Part shown: positions 18,497-26,427 of the stretch, in pieces | Position numbering within the stretch: position 1 is the stretch's first letter | Layout: each line of letters starts with the position of its first letter | Source: Pseudaquabacterium pictum | Lineage (GTDB): Bacteria > Pseudomonadota > Gammaproteobacteria > Burkholderiales > Burkholderiaceae_C | Length of the DNA stretch: 64,000 nucleotides | Assembly: GCF_005403045.1 (NCBI RefSeq) | Contig: NZ_BJCL01000013.1 | Location: forward strand, 1 to 64,000 | Direction: 5' to 3' | Translations under genes and position numbers: made by a program | The notes under the pieces: model-generated | Database searches by the model: none | What the model saw: the letters and a program-made list of their open reading frames with translations, nothing else | Told to the model about the DNA's origin: nothing

Positions 18497-18607
18497 CGCC
18501 CTTGTGCGGGGTGCACACGCCACTGCGCACCATGTTGGCAGCGTGACCCACGGGCACCATCGGCCATACGGCCGACCCCCCTCCATCCCGGGGGCTGCCG
18601 CCCTGGG

Positions 18608-21007
18608 TCAGTCCGCCAGGCCGCGCTTCAGCGCCTGCAGCAGCGCGGCGGCCTGCACCGGCTTGTGCAGCAGCACGGTACCGGGCTGCGCCTGGGCCGC
18701 CAGATCGGCCGCGCCGGTGTCGCCGGTGAGCAGCAGCGCGGGCACCGGGCCGCAGTGCGCACGCAGCTGCGCAATGGCCTGCAGACCGTCGCCGTCAGGC
18801 AGGCGCCAGTCGGTCAGCAGCAGTTCGGGACTCTGGGCCGGAACCTGCAGTTGCCGGTGCAGCGCGGCCAGGCTGTCCAGGGCACACACCTGCGCACCCC
18901 AGGCCGCCAGGCGGCTGGCCAGGGCGTCGCGCACCACCGGGTCATCGTCCAGCAGCCACAGTTGGCGACCCGCCAGCGGCTGGCCGGCCGGGGCTGGCAG
19001 GTCGGGCGGGGCCGAGGCCAGACCAGGCGCCAGCGGCAGCGTGATGCTGAAGGCGCTACCCCGCCCAGGCACCGAGCGCAGCGCCAGCGGATGGCCCAGC
19101 AGGTCGACTGCGCGGCGCACGATGGCCAGGCCCAGGCCCTGGCCCTGGCTGCGGTCACGCCCGGGGTTGTGCAACTGCACGAAAGGCTCGAACACCCGCT
19201 GCTGCTGGTCGGCCGGGATGCCGATGCCGGTGTCCAACACCTGCAAGCGCACACCCGCCGCACCCTGGCGGCGCGCGGCCACCAGCACACCGCCGCGGCG
19301 GGTGTGGCGCAGCGCATTGCCCACCAGATTGCGCAGCACCTGGTCGAGCAGCAGCGGGTCGCTGTCGACCGCCAGATCGGTGGACCGCAGGCGCAGCTGC
19401 AGGCCGCGCGCCTGGGCGTCGGCCTGGTGGTGCAAGGCCAGCGCGTCGAACAGCGGCTGCAGGGCCACCGGCCGGCGCTGCGGCGCATCGGTCGGGCTGT
19501 CCAGGCGCGACAGGTCGAGCAGGCCGCGCAGCAGGTCTTCCAGCGCCCGCACCGCGGCCTGCACGCGGTCGAGCATGCCGGCCTGGGCGGCATCGGGGGC
19601 CCGTTCACGCGCCAGGCCCACCAGCAGACCGATGGCGGCCACCGGCTGGCGCAGGTCATGGCTGGCGTCGGCCAGGAAGCGGGTCTTGGCAGCGTCGGCC
19701 GCCTGCAGCGCCAACGTGCGCTCGGCCACGCGCGCCTCCAGCCGGACCGCCAGGTCTTCGCTGACGGCCAGGGCGCGCACCAGGCGGCGGATCAGCACCA
19801 GGGCGAAGCTGACGCAGCCCAGTGGCACCACCAGCGGCAGCCAGTAGCTGCCGGTGATCGGCAGCTGGCCGTGAAGGAACAGGTAGTCGTGCACGCCGGC
19901 GGCCACCACCGCGGCCAGGCCGGTCACCAGCGCCGCCAGCGCCGGGCCGGGCGCGCGCCGCAGGCCGCGCAGCAGCTGCAGCATGGCCAGCCCGCCCAGC
20001 AGCATCAGCAGCGGGTAGACCCAGCGCCGCAGCAGCTGCAGCTCGCCCGCCAGGGCGAACAGCCCGCCCAGCAGCGGCAGCAGCAGGCCCAGCCCCCACA
20101 GCAGCCGGCGGGTGCGCGGCAGCCGGGCTTCGGTCAGCGCGATGACGAACAGCCCCAGCAGCAGCACGCTGGCGCACTGGGCGCTGAAGAACAGCAGATC
20201 GCCCAGCGGGCTGGGCAGCGGCGTGGCGTCGACGGTGTAGCTGTAGTTGCGCAGCGACAGCAGCAGCCACAACACGCCGAACAGGCCGATGGCCTGCTCC
20301 TGCCGGCGCTGCAGCCACACCAGCAGCAGGAAGCCGGCGAGCGCGCCCCCGGCCACGTTCATCACCTGCGGCAAGGTGTGGTCGAGCAGGCGGGCGCGGT
20401 CGTAGCGCGGCCCCAGCTGCGCGCTGGGGCCGATCAACAGCGCCGACATGCCGGCACGCGCCGCCAGCCGCCACTGCACGTCGATGCGGTTGTCGCCGGC
20501 CTGCAGCAGCTGCGCCGGAAACTCCACCAGCGCCGACACCACCCGCGGCACCCCGGTGTCGGCCGCCACCACGCCACGCTGCTGCACCAGCACGCCGTTG
20601 ATGCGGATGCTGTGCACATTGCTCAGGCGGTCGATGCGCAGCGCCCACACGCCCTGCGGCGCCTGCGCCAGGCGCAGCAGCAACCGGTAGTGGCCCTGGC
20701 CGGCCAGCGGCAGACCGCGGCTGGCCCAGGTGTCGGGCAGAGCCACCGGCGTCCAGGAGGCCGGGCCCGGCCGGTCCAGCTGCACGAAGTCGGCCTGGTC
20801 CAGACGCAGCGCCTGGTGGGCCGCCGCCTGCGCCTGCACGGCCAAGGGCAGGCCGGCAAGCAGCAGGGCCCAGGCCACGGCCAGCAGCCAGCACCAGCGC
20901 AGCAGGCGGGTGTGGCCGGTGCAAGGCAGCGTGATGGAGGGTGCCGAAGGCAGCATCGGGGCCTGGGGTGTCGGCCCGGCCGCGGGACACGGAACCTGAA
21001 CTTGCAT
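18608..21007 (-). CDS. hybrid sensor histidine kinase with 7TM sensor module
   Basis: This is a membrane kinase of about 799 residues (782 if the in-frame ATG at 20956 is used; neither start has a clear ribosome-binding site). A signal-like segment (CWLLAVAWALLLAGLPLAVQ) is followed by a periplasmic beta-domain (WALRIDRLSNVHSIRINGVL). Seven or so transmembrane helices come next, the 7TMR-DISM arrangement. HisKA has the variant H-box ASHDLRQPVAAIGLLVGLAR. HATPase shows LRNLVGNALRHTRRGG, DTGIGIPADQQQRVF and GQGLGLAIVRRAVDL. A C-terminal receiver starts LWLLDDDPVVRDAL, with Asp in LLLTDWRLPDGDG. It is divergent from a LuxR-type regulator about 100 bp away, probably its partner. Confidence 0.9.
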   Translation of the reverse strand: MQVQVPCPAAGPTPQAPMLPSAPSITLPCTGHTRLLRWCWLLAVAWALLLAGLPLAVQAQAAAHQALRLDQADFVQLDRPGPASWTPVALPDTWASRGLPLAGQGHYRLLLRLAQAPQGVWALRIDRLSNVHSIRINGVLVQQRGVVAADTGVPRVVSALVEFPAQLLQAGDNRIDVQWRLAARAGMSALLIGPSAQLGPRYDRARLLDHTLPQVMNVAGGALAGFLLLVWLQRRQEQAIGLFGVLWLLLSLRNYSYTVDATPLPSPLGDLLFFSAQCASVLLLGLFVIALTEARLPRTRRLLWGLGLLLPLLGGLFALAGELQLLRRWVYPLLMLLGGLAMLQLLRGLRRAPGPALAALVTGLAAVVAAGVHDYLFLHGQLPITGSYWLPLVVPLGCVSFALVLIRRLVRALAVSEDLAVRLEARVAERTLALQAADAAKTRFLADASHDLRQPVAAIGLLVGLARERAPDAAQAGMLDRVQAAVRALEDLLRGLLDLSRLDSPTDAPQRRPVALQPLFDALALHHQADAQARGLQLRLRSTDLAVDSDPLLLDQVLRNLVGNALRHTRRGGVLVAARRQGAAGVRLQVLDTGIGIPADQQQRVFEPFVQLHNPGRDRSQGQGLGLAIVRRAVDLLGHPLALRSVPGRGSAFSITLPLAPGLASAPPDLPAPAGQPLAGRQLWLLDDDPVVRDALASRLAAWGAQVCALDSLAALHRQLQVPAQSPELLLTDWRLPDGDGLQAIAQLRAHCGPVPALLLTGDTGAADLAAQAQPGTVLLHKPVQAAALLQALKRGLAD

Positions 21008-21106
21008 TGTGCCGGCCGCCCGCCACCGGTTCTGACCCCAGGCCGGCACGCCCGCTGGGGCCCGGGTAGCATGCGCCCCGCCCGCCGCCGGGTGCGATCG
21101 ATTGCA

Positions 21107-21760
21107 ATGCATTCCCATCTGACCCTGCTGCTGGTCGACGACCACGTCCTGCTCCGCGAAGCCCTGGCCCTGCTGCTGGAACACACCTGGCCCGGCGTTC
21201 AGGTGCTGCAGGCCGGCGACCTGGAAAGTGCCTGCCAGCTGGCCGACAGCCACCCCGAACTGCAGCTGGTGCTGCTCGACCTGGGCCTGCCCGATGCCCA
21301 GGGCCTGCGCAGCCTGCAGGTGCTGCAGGCGCGGGCGCCATGGGCGCGGCATGTGGTGCTGTCGGCCCATGACCAGCCGGCGCTGGTGCTGCAGGCCATC
21401 GAGACCGGCGCGGCCGGCTTCATCCCCAAGACCGCCGACCTGCGCCAGATGCAGGGCGCGCTGCAATGCGTGCTGGCAGGCGGCATCAGCCTGCCGGCCG
21501 GCCTGGCCGCGCCGGCCGGCAGTGGCGCGCCGTCCGTGGTGCTGACCCCACGCCAGCAGGAGGTGCTGGGCCTGCTGATCGACGGCCACTCGAACAAGGC
21601 CATCTGCCGCCGCATGGGGGTCGCGAACTCCACGGTGAAGACCCACCTCGAGGCCATCTTCCGCGCCCTGGGCGTCAACTCGCGGGCGCAGGCGGTGGTG
21701 GCCGCTTCGCGGCTGGGGCTGCAGCTGCCGCTGGCGCCAGCACCGGCACCGCTGCGCTGA
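21107..21760 (+). CDS. NarL/LuxR-family response regulator
   Basis: This is a 217-residue two-domain regulator. The receiver domain starts HLTLLLVDDHVLLREALALL, with phosphoacceptor Asp58 in LVLLDLGLPDAQG and Lys in GFIPKTADLRQ. A short Ala/Gly linker leads to a LuxR-type helix-turn-helix: VLTPRQQEVLGLLIDGHSNK, AICRRMGVANSTVKTHLEAI and FRALGVNSRAQAVV. It is transcribed away from the hybrid kinase at 18608-21007, with a roughly 100-bp shared upstream region. The pair most likely forms one two-component system. Its targets are unknown. The lipoprotein gene downstream, preceded by a palindrome, is one candidate. Confidence 0.93.
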   Translation: MHSHLTLLLVDDHVLLREALALLLEHTWPGVQVLQAGDLESACQLADSHPELQLVLLDLGLPDAQGLRSLQVLQARAPWARHVVLSAHDQPALVLQAIETGAAGFIPKTADLRQMQGALQCVLAGGISLPAGLAAPAGSGAPSVVLTPRQQEVLGLLIDGHSNKAICRRMGVANSTVKTHLEAIFRALGVNSRAQAVVAASRLGLQLPLAPAPAPLR

Positions 21761-21806
21761 GGCGCGTCGCCAGCCGTCCTCAAGCCTCACGACAGGCTGC
21801 CCGGCC

Positions 21807-21828
21807 ACGTCGTGCACTTGCACGATGT
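21807..21828. promoter_or_regulatory. palindrome upstream of the lipoprotein gene, candidate operator
   Basis: TCGTGCA (21810-21816), CT, then TGCACGA (21819-21825) is a perfect 7-bp dyad. It extends outward to a 22-base imperfect palindrome (21807-21828) with one mismatched pair. It lies 74 bp before the lipoprotein start and 46 bp after the response-regulator stop. It is more compact than a terminator and lacks a T-run, so an operator is the better reading. Confidence 0.45.
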
Positions 21829-21901
21829 CCGGGCACAGGCCACTTCCGATGATCCGGACGCCCGCCATCCAGGCGGTGACAACCCCACGGAGGAAGCTGC
21901 C

Positions 21902-24406
21902 ATGTCCCGATCCACAACAACAACCCGCCCACCCGCCCGGCTGCTGCTGGCGACGCCGGTGGCCCTGGCCATCGCCTCGGGCCTGCTGCTGTCCGCCTGC
22001 GGCGGCAGCGACGACGACACCCCGGCGGCACCGGCCCTGGTCGACCAGACCGTGGCGGTGATCGACGGTCCGCTGCGCGGAGCGAAGGTCTGCCTGGACC
22101 TCAACGACAACGATGCCTGCGACGCCGGCGAACCCAACGCCACCACCGCCGCCGATGGCACGGCCACGCTGACCGGCCTGGACCCCGCGGTGCTGGCCGC
22201 CCACGCCGTGCTGGCCGACGTGCCGGCCGATGCGGTGGATGCCGACCACGGCGTGGTGGGCACCGCCTACCAGCTGAAGACGCCTGCCGGCAAGCCGGCC
22301 GTGGTGAGCCCGCTGACCACGCTGGTGGCCGCGCACATCGCCAATGCCGGCGGCACCGCCGCGGCAGCCGACACTGCGCTGGCCGAGCAGCTGGGCCTGG
22401 CTGGCTCGCTGTTCGACAACTTCACCGGCAAGACCGATGCCGCGGCCACCCAGGCCGCGGTGCTGGCCCGCCTGGTGGTGGTGACCACCCAGAAGCACAC
22501 CGTGGCCACCGCCGATGCCAAGGATGCCGGCGGCCAGGCACTGGCCGCCATCGACCGCACCCGCGTCGTGCAGAACGCCCTGCTCACCCAGCTGCCGGCC
22601 ATGGCCGCCGCCGTGCCGGCCCTGGCCGCGGCCAGCGGCGAGGCCCGCAGCACCGCGCTGGCCGCCGCCGCCGACACCCTGGTGACCGACAGCGGCATCA
22701 CCGCCGCCAACATCGCGGTGGTGGTGGCGGCTGCCAAGCTGCCGCCCGCGCCGGAGGCGCCGGCGAGCAGCCCCACCGCCGGCGTGGCGCTGCGCTGGTT
22801 CAGCTACGCCGATGCACAGAACTACCAGTACAGGATGTTCAAGTCCACGGCGGCGCAGAACACCATCGTCGATGGCCAGCGCGCCTTCACCGAGTACCGC
22901 GAGCGCTCGGTCGGCAGCAACGGCGCCGTCACCGGCTACAGCCAGTGGGGCGAGGGCCTGAGCAACCAGGTGCGCAACCAGGTCTACTGGACCGGCAGCG
23001 CCTGGCTCGCCTGCCCCACCGACTTCGTCCACAAGGCCACGCCCTGGGATGCCAAGGGCATGTCGGATTCCAACTACTGCGGCGCCTTCAAGACCACCAA
23101 CAAGCGGGTGGCCCGCGACATCGCCGGCCGCACCATGGCCGACGTGGTGACCGAGATCCGCGCCTGGCCGCTGTTCGACAGCGAGGGCGACTACACCGCC
23201 TGGGGCCCCGACCCGGCGCTGCATGCCGACAAGCTGGCAGCGGTGATGCCGGCCGGCGCCAAGCTGTACGTCTACACCGGCATCGAGACTGCGCGGCCCG
23301 ACCTGTACGGCACCCACCTGGCCAATGACCGCATCGTGGTCTACAACGCCGAGGTGGCCGCCGGGGGCAGCTCGGCCGCGGGCAGCGCCTGCGGTGCCGT
23401 CACGCCCAGCAACTTCAGCCGCTTCCTGATCGAGACCAGCACGCTGGACCAGGTGGTCGCCGCCAACACCGGCCTGCCCTGCAGCTACAGCGTGGGCAGC
23501 AACGTGGGCGAGTCGCGCAACGACTGGTACGGCACCACCCTGTCGATCGGTGACGTGGCCGATGCGTCGTATGTCAGCAGCACCGGATACCACGTCTCCG
23601 GCGTCAAGCGGCTGCGGGTGTCGTTCGCGCCGGGCAACGTGGCCAACTACTGGCAATGCCTGCGCCGCGCCTCCGACGGCTCGCCGCGCAACTGCACCGC
23701 CGCCGGCAGCGGCAGCTACCGCATCGAGGCGCTGGGTGATGCCCGCGTGCTGCGGCTGGCCGGCGTGCCGGCGGCCGGCTCGGCGCTGACCTACAACCGC
23801 ATCATCGTCGAGCGTGAGGGCCAGGTCTGGTACGGCTCGCGCGGGAAGGTGCAGACCACCCACCAGCTGCGGCTGGACCAGGTGGCCAGCGAGGCCCTGT
23901 TCACCGCGCTGGGCCTGCCCGCACCGCGCGCGGCCGAGCCGCTGACCGCCGCGCTGCTGCAGTCGCGCTACCTCAACACCGCCGGCCCGGGCAGCTACAA
24001 CCCGGCGGTGCTGGCGATGGTGGCCAACGACAACACCGCCCTGACCGGCGCCTGGCGCTTCGACGATGCCGACGCCCTGAAGCGCACCCATGACACCACG
24101 TTCTTCTTCTTCGCCAACGGCGACTACGTGATGGCCGACCCGGCCGGTGACAGCGGGCCGGATTCCTGCGGCCCGGCTGGCCTGGAGCGCGGCAGCATCG
24201 CCTGGGATGCGGCCAGCGGCGCGCTGCAGCTGGTGTCGATCGCGGCCGACACCAACCTGTGCGCCGGCCTGCACGACACCACCAAGCCCGACAGCGAGCA
24301 ACTGGGCCGGGTGGTGGTGACGGCACGCCTGTCGGCCGACGGTCAGGTGCTGACGGTCACGTCGCCCGGCGAACCGGAGACCCGGCTGCGCCGGATCTCG
24401 AAGTGA
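21902..24406 (+). CDS. large secreted lipoprotein of unknown function
   Basis: This is an 834-residue protein with a strong ribosome-binding site (GGAGGAAG) before the ATG. The signal peptide ends in a lipobox, LLLSACGG, so the mature protein should be lipid-anchored from Cys near residue 34. Next comes a serine-like/acidic linker and a short domain, VIDGPLRGAKVCLDLNDNDA with CDAGEPN. This is a carboxypeptidase-regulatory-like or calcium-binding pattern seen at the start of many betaproteobacterial surface lipoproteins. An Ala-rich helical region (about 150-290) and a long beta-rich C-terminal part with scattered cysteines follow. I do not recognise a catalytic motif. The gene ends one base from the convergent FAD oxidoreductase gene. 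Confidence 0.75.
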   Translation: MSRSTTTTRPPARLLLATPVALAIASGLLLSACGGSDDDTPAAPALVDQTVAVIDGPLRGAKVCLDLNDNDACDAGEPNATTAADGTATLTGLDPAVLAAHAVLADVPADAVDADHGVVGTAYQLKTPAGKPAVVSPLTTLVAAHIANAGGTAAAADTALAEQLGLAGSLFDNFTGKTDAAATQAAVLARLVVVTTQKHTVATADAKDAGGQALAAIDRTRVVQNALLTQLPAMAAAVPALAAASGEARSTALAAAADTLVTDSGITAANIAVVVAAAKLPPAPEAPASSPTAGVALRWFSYADAQNYQYRMFKSTAAQNTIVDGQRAFTEYRERSVGSNGAVTGYSQWGEGLSNQVRNQVYWTGSAWLACPTDFVHKATPWDAKGMSDSNYCGAFKTTNKRVARDIAGRTMADVVTEIRAWPLFDSEGDYTAWGPDPALHADKLAAVMPAGAKLYVYTGIETARPDLYGTHLANDRIVVYNAEVAAGGSSAAGSACGAVTPSNFSRFLIETSTLDQVVAANTGLPCSYSVGSNVGESRNDWYGTTLSIGDVADASYVSSTGYHVSGVKRLRVSFAPGNVANYWQCLRRASDGSPRNCTAAGSGSYRIEALGDARVLRLAGVPAAGSALTYNRIIVEREGQVWYGSRGKVQTTHQLRLDQVASEALFTALGLPAPRAAEPLTAALLQSRYLNTAGPGSYNPAVLAMVANDNTALTGAWRFDDADALKRTHDTTFFFFANGDYVMADPAGDSGPDSCGPAGLERGSIAWDAASGALQLVSIAADTNLCAGLHDTTKPDSEQLGRVVVTARLSADGQVLTVTSPGEPETRLRRISK

Positions 24407-24407
24407 G

Positions 24408-26096
24408 TCAGGCTGGCGCGGGCTGCAGCAGCGCCCGCGCCAGCGATTCGGCCACCTCGATGCCGTCGACGCCGGCCGACATGATGCCGCCGGCATAGCC
24501 CGCGCCCTCGCCGGCCGGGTACAGGCCGCGGGTGTTCAGGCTCTGGTGATCCCGGCCGCGGGTGATGCGCAGCGGCGACGAGGTGCGCGTCTCCACGCCG
24601 GTCAGCACCGCGTCGTCCATGTCGAAGCCGCGGATCTGGCGGCCGAAGGCCGGCAGCGCTTCGCGGATCGCGGCCAGCACATAGGGCGGCAGGCTGGGCA
24701 GGGCCTTCTGCGCCAGGTCGGTGGCGGTGACGCCGGGCTTGTACGACGGCTCCACCGACCCCAGCGCCGACGAGGCCTGGCCGCGGATGAAGTCCCCCAC
24801 CCGTTGCCCCGGCGCGCGGTAGCCACCACCGCCCAGTTCAAACGCCCGGCTCTCCCAGAAGCGCTGGAAGGCCACGCCGTCCAGCGGGTTCACCGGTCCC
24901 TCGCCCGGCGTCTGCCGGTAGTCCTGCGGGTTGATGCCCACCACGATGCCGGCGTTGGCGTTGCGCTCGTTGCGGCTGTACTGGCTCATGCCGTTGGTGA
25001 CGACGCGGTTCGGCTCGCTGGTGGCCGCCACCACGGTGCCACCGGGGCACATGCAGAAGCTGTAGACCGAGCGACCGTTGGCGGCGTGGTGCACCAGCTT
25101 GTAGTCGGCCGCGCCCAGGATGGGGTGGCCGGCATTCGGGCCGAAGCGGGCGCGGTCGATCACGCCCTGCGGATGCTCGATCCGGAAGCCCACCGAGAAC
25201 GGCTTGGCCTCCAGGTGCACGCCGCGCTGCTGCAGCATGGCAAAGGTGTCTCGGGCGCTGTGGCCCAGGGCCAGCACTACATGGTCGGTGCGCAGCTGTT
25301 CGCCACTGGCCAGCTGCAGGCCACGCACCTGCCGCTGCCCGCTCTGCACGTCCACCAGCAAGTCGGTCACCTGCTGGCCGAAGCGGATCTCGCCGCCCAG
25401 GGCTTCGATGTCGGCGCGCATCTTCTCGACCACGCCGACCAGCCGGAAGGTGCCGATGTGCGGCTTGGCGACGTAGAGGATCTCCTCCGGTGCACCGGCC
25501 TTGACGAATTCGGTCAGCACCTTGCGGGTGAGGTGGCGCGGGTCGCTGATCTGGCTCCAGAGCTTGCCGTCGCTGAAGGTGCCGGCGCCGCCCTCGCCGA
25601 ACTGCACGTTCGAGCCGGCATCCAGCACGCCCTGGCGCCACAGGCCCCAGGTGTCCTTGGTGCGCTGGCGCACTTCCTTGCCGCGCTCCAGCACGATGGG
25701 CCGCAGGCCCATCTGCGCCAGGATCAGTGCCGCGAAGATGCCGCAGGGTCCGAAGCCCACCACCACCGGCCGCGGCCGGCGGCCGGCCAGCAGATCGGTG
25801 CTGAAGTCCGCCGGCGTCCGGGCGACGAACTTGTAGCCGGTGTCGGGCGTGGGCCGGATGTGCGGGTCACCGGGGAAGCGGGCCAGCAGCGCGGCCTCGT
25901 CCACTCCGTCGGCGAAGCTGCAGTCGACGGTGTAGATCAGCACGATGGCCGACTTCTTGCGCGCATCCCAGGCGCGGCGGAAGACGGTGGCCTCGCGCAG
26001 CTGCGCCGGCTTCAACCCCAGCCGCGACAGCACCGCCGCGCGCAGGTCGGGCTCGGCATGGTTCAGCGGCAGGCGCAGTTCGGTGATGCGCAACAT
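24408..26096 (-). CDS. FAD-dependent oxidoreductase (COG2509-type)
   Basis: This 562-residue flavoprotein belongs to a family annotated only as uncharacterised FAD-dependent dehydrogenases. An N-terminal ferredoxin-like region (LRITELRLPLNHAEPDLRAA, with RAWDARKKSAIVLIYTVDC) precedes the FAD domain. The Rossmann motif is VVVGFGPCGIFAALILAQMG. Family segments NVQFGEGGAGTFSDGKLWSQ, YSFCMCPGGTVVAATSEPN, and the C-terminal GLYPAGEGAGYAGGIMSAGV with DGIEVAE are all present. The substrate is unknown. A 54-residue basic protein is encoded upstream on the same strand. The stop lies one base from that of the convergent lipoprotein gene, so no separate terminator fits. Confidence 0.9.
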   Translation of the reverse strand: MLRITELRLPLNHAEPDLRAAVLSRLGLKPAQLREATVFRRAWDARKKSAIVLIYTVDCSFADGVDEAALLARFPGDPHIRPTPDTGYKFVARTPADFSTDLLAGRRPRPVVVGFGPCGIFAALILAQMGLRPIVLERGKEVRQRTKDTWGLWRQGVLDAGSNVQFGEGGAGTFSDGKLWSQISDPRHLTRKVLTEFVKAGAPEEILYVAKPHIGTFRLVGVVEKMRADIEALGGEIRFGQQVTDLLVDVQSGQRQVRGLQLASGEQLRTDHVVLALGHSARDTFAMLQQRGVHLEAKPFSVGFRIEHPQGVIDRARFGPNAGHPILGAADYKLVHHAANGRSVYSFCMCPGGTVVAATSEPNRVVTNGMSQYSRNERNANAGIVVGINPQDYRQTPGEGPVNPLDGVAFQRFWESRAFELGGGGYRAPGQRVGDFIRGQASSALGSVEPSYKPGVTATDLAQKALPSLPPYVLAAIREALPAFGRQIRGFDMDDAVLTGVETRTSSPLRITRGRDHQSLNTRGLYPAGEGAGYAGGIMSAGVDGIEVAESLARALLQPAPA

Positions 26097-26166
26097 GGCG
26101 GGTCAACAACGAGAAACGGGCGCCTGGGCGCCCGGATGCTGAAGGCAGCGACGGATGGCGCGCCGA

Positions 26167-26187
26167 CTGACCGGCGCAGCCGGTCAG
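26167..26187 (-). terminator. 9-bp hairpin covering the stop codon of the small basic gene
   Basis: CTGACCGGC (26167-26175), loop GCA, GCCGGTCAG (26179-26187) is a perfect stem. The stop codon of the 54-residue gene lies within one arm. No T-run follows, so it may be a weak terminator or a 3'-end stabiliser before the FAD oxidoreductase gene. Confidence 0.45.
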
Positions 26188-26348
26188 CCTTGGTGCGGGC
26201 GCTTGCCCGGGCGCTTCTTGCTGCGGGTGTGCGAGCCACGCTCCAGGCTGCGCTTCTGGCCGCGGCCCACGGTGTAGGTCACGCCATTGGGCGCAGGCGG
26301 GCGCGGCGTGGCTTTGCGGTCGGCTTCGGTACGGATCTTGGTGGCCAT
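26184..26348 (-). CDS. 54-residue lysine/arginine-rich protein
   Basis: The frame from ATG 26348 to TGA 26184-26186 encodes 54 residues. AGGAA lies ten bases before the start, a good ribosome-binding site. The product begins MATKIRTEADRKATPRPPAP and ends RSKKRPGKRPHQG. It is strongly basic (about 15 Lys or Arg), with no transmembrane segment and no cysteine. Composition, codon use matching its neighbours and the stop-covering hairpin all argue that it is expressed. Binding to nucleic acid or ribosomes is a guess from charge alone; I do not recognise the family. It lies between the htrA-like gene and the FAD oxidoreductase gene, all on the minus strand. Confidence 0.7.
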   Translation of the reverse strand: MATKIRTEADRKATPRPPAPNGVTYTVGRGQKRSLERGSHTRSKKRPGKRPHQG

Positions 26349-26400
26349 GATGGATGGGTTCCTGAGCGCTGGTTTTTGGCGGGTGCGAAACCCTCAATTA

Positions 26401-26419
26401 GGCCACAGTTCTGGTGGCC
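26401..26419 (-). terminator. hairpin just after the HtrA-type protease gene
   Basis: GGCCAC (26401-26406) and GTGGCC (26414-26419) form a perfect 6-bp stem with a 7-base loop, 9 bp beyond the protease stop. On the minus strand it is followed by TAATT, a short A/T-rich run. It is a plausible weak terminator separating the protease from the small basic gene. Confidence 0.4.
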
Positions 26420-26427
26420 ACTCGGGA

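Noticed and set aside
18438-18607. Sigma-54 promoter for the PEP-CTERM gene
   Set aside because: PEP-CTERM genes can be controlled by PrsK/PrsR and sigma-54, but I found no GG and GC pair with the required 10-bp spacing.
18362-21106. Long plus-strand open frame before the response regulator
   Set aside because: It is the antisense of the hybrid kinase, with a Gln/Arg/His-rich translation. Recognisable sequence starts only at 21107.
18608-24496. Very long open frame on the minus strand running through the lipoprotein gene and the response regulator
   Set aside because: Above about 21007 its translation is low-complexity (Gly, Val, Arg, His and Gln rich) and is the antisense of well-supported plus-strand genes. 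Only the part to 21007 shows kinase motifs. High GC keeps shadow frames open.
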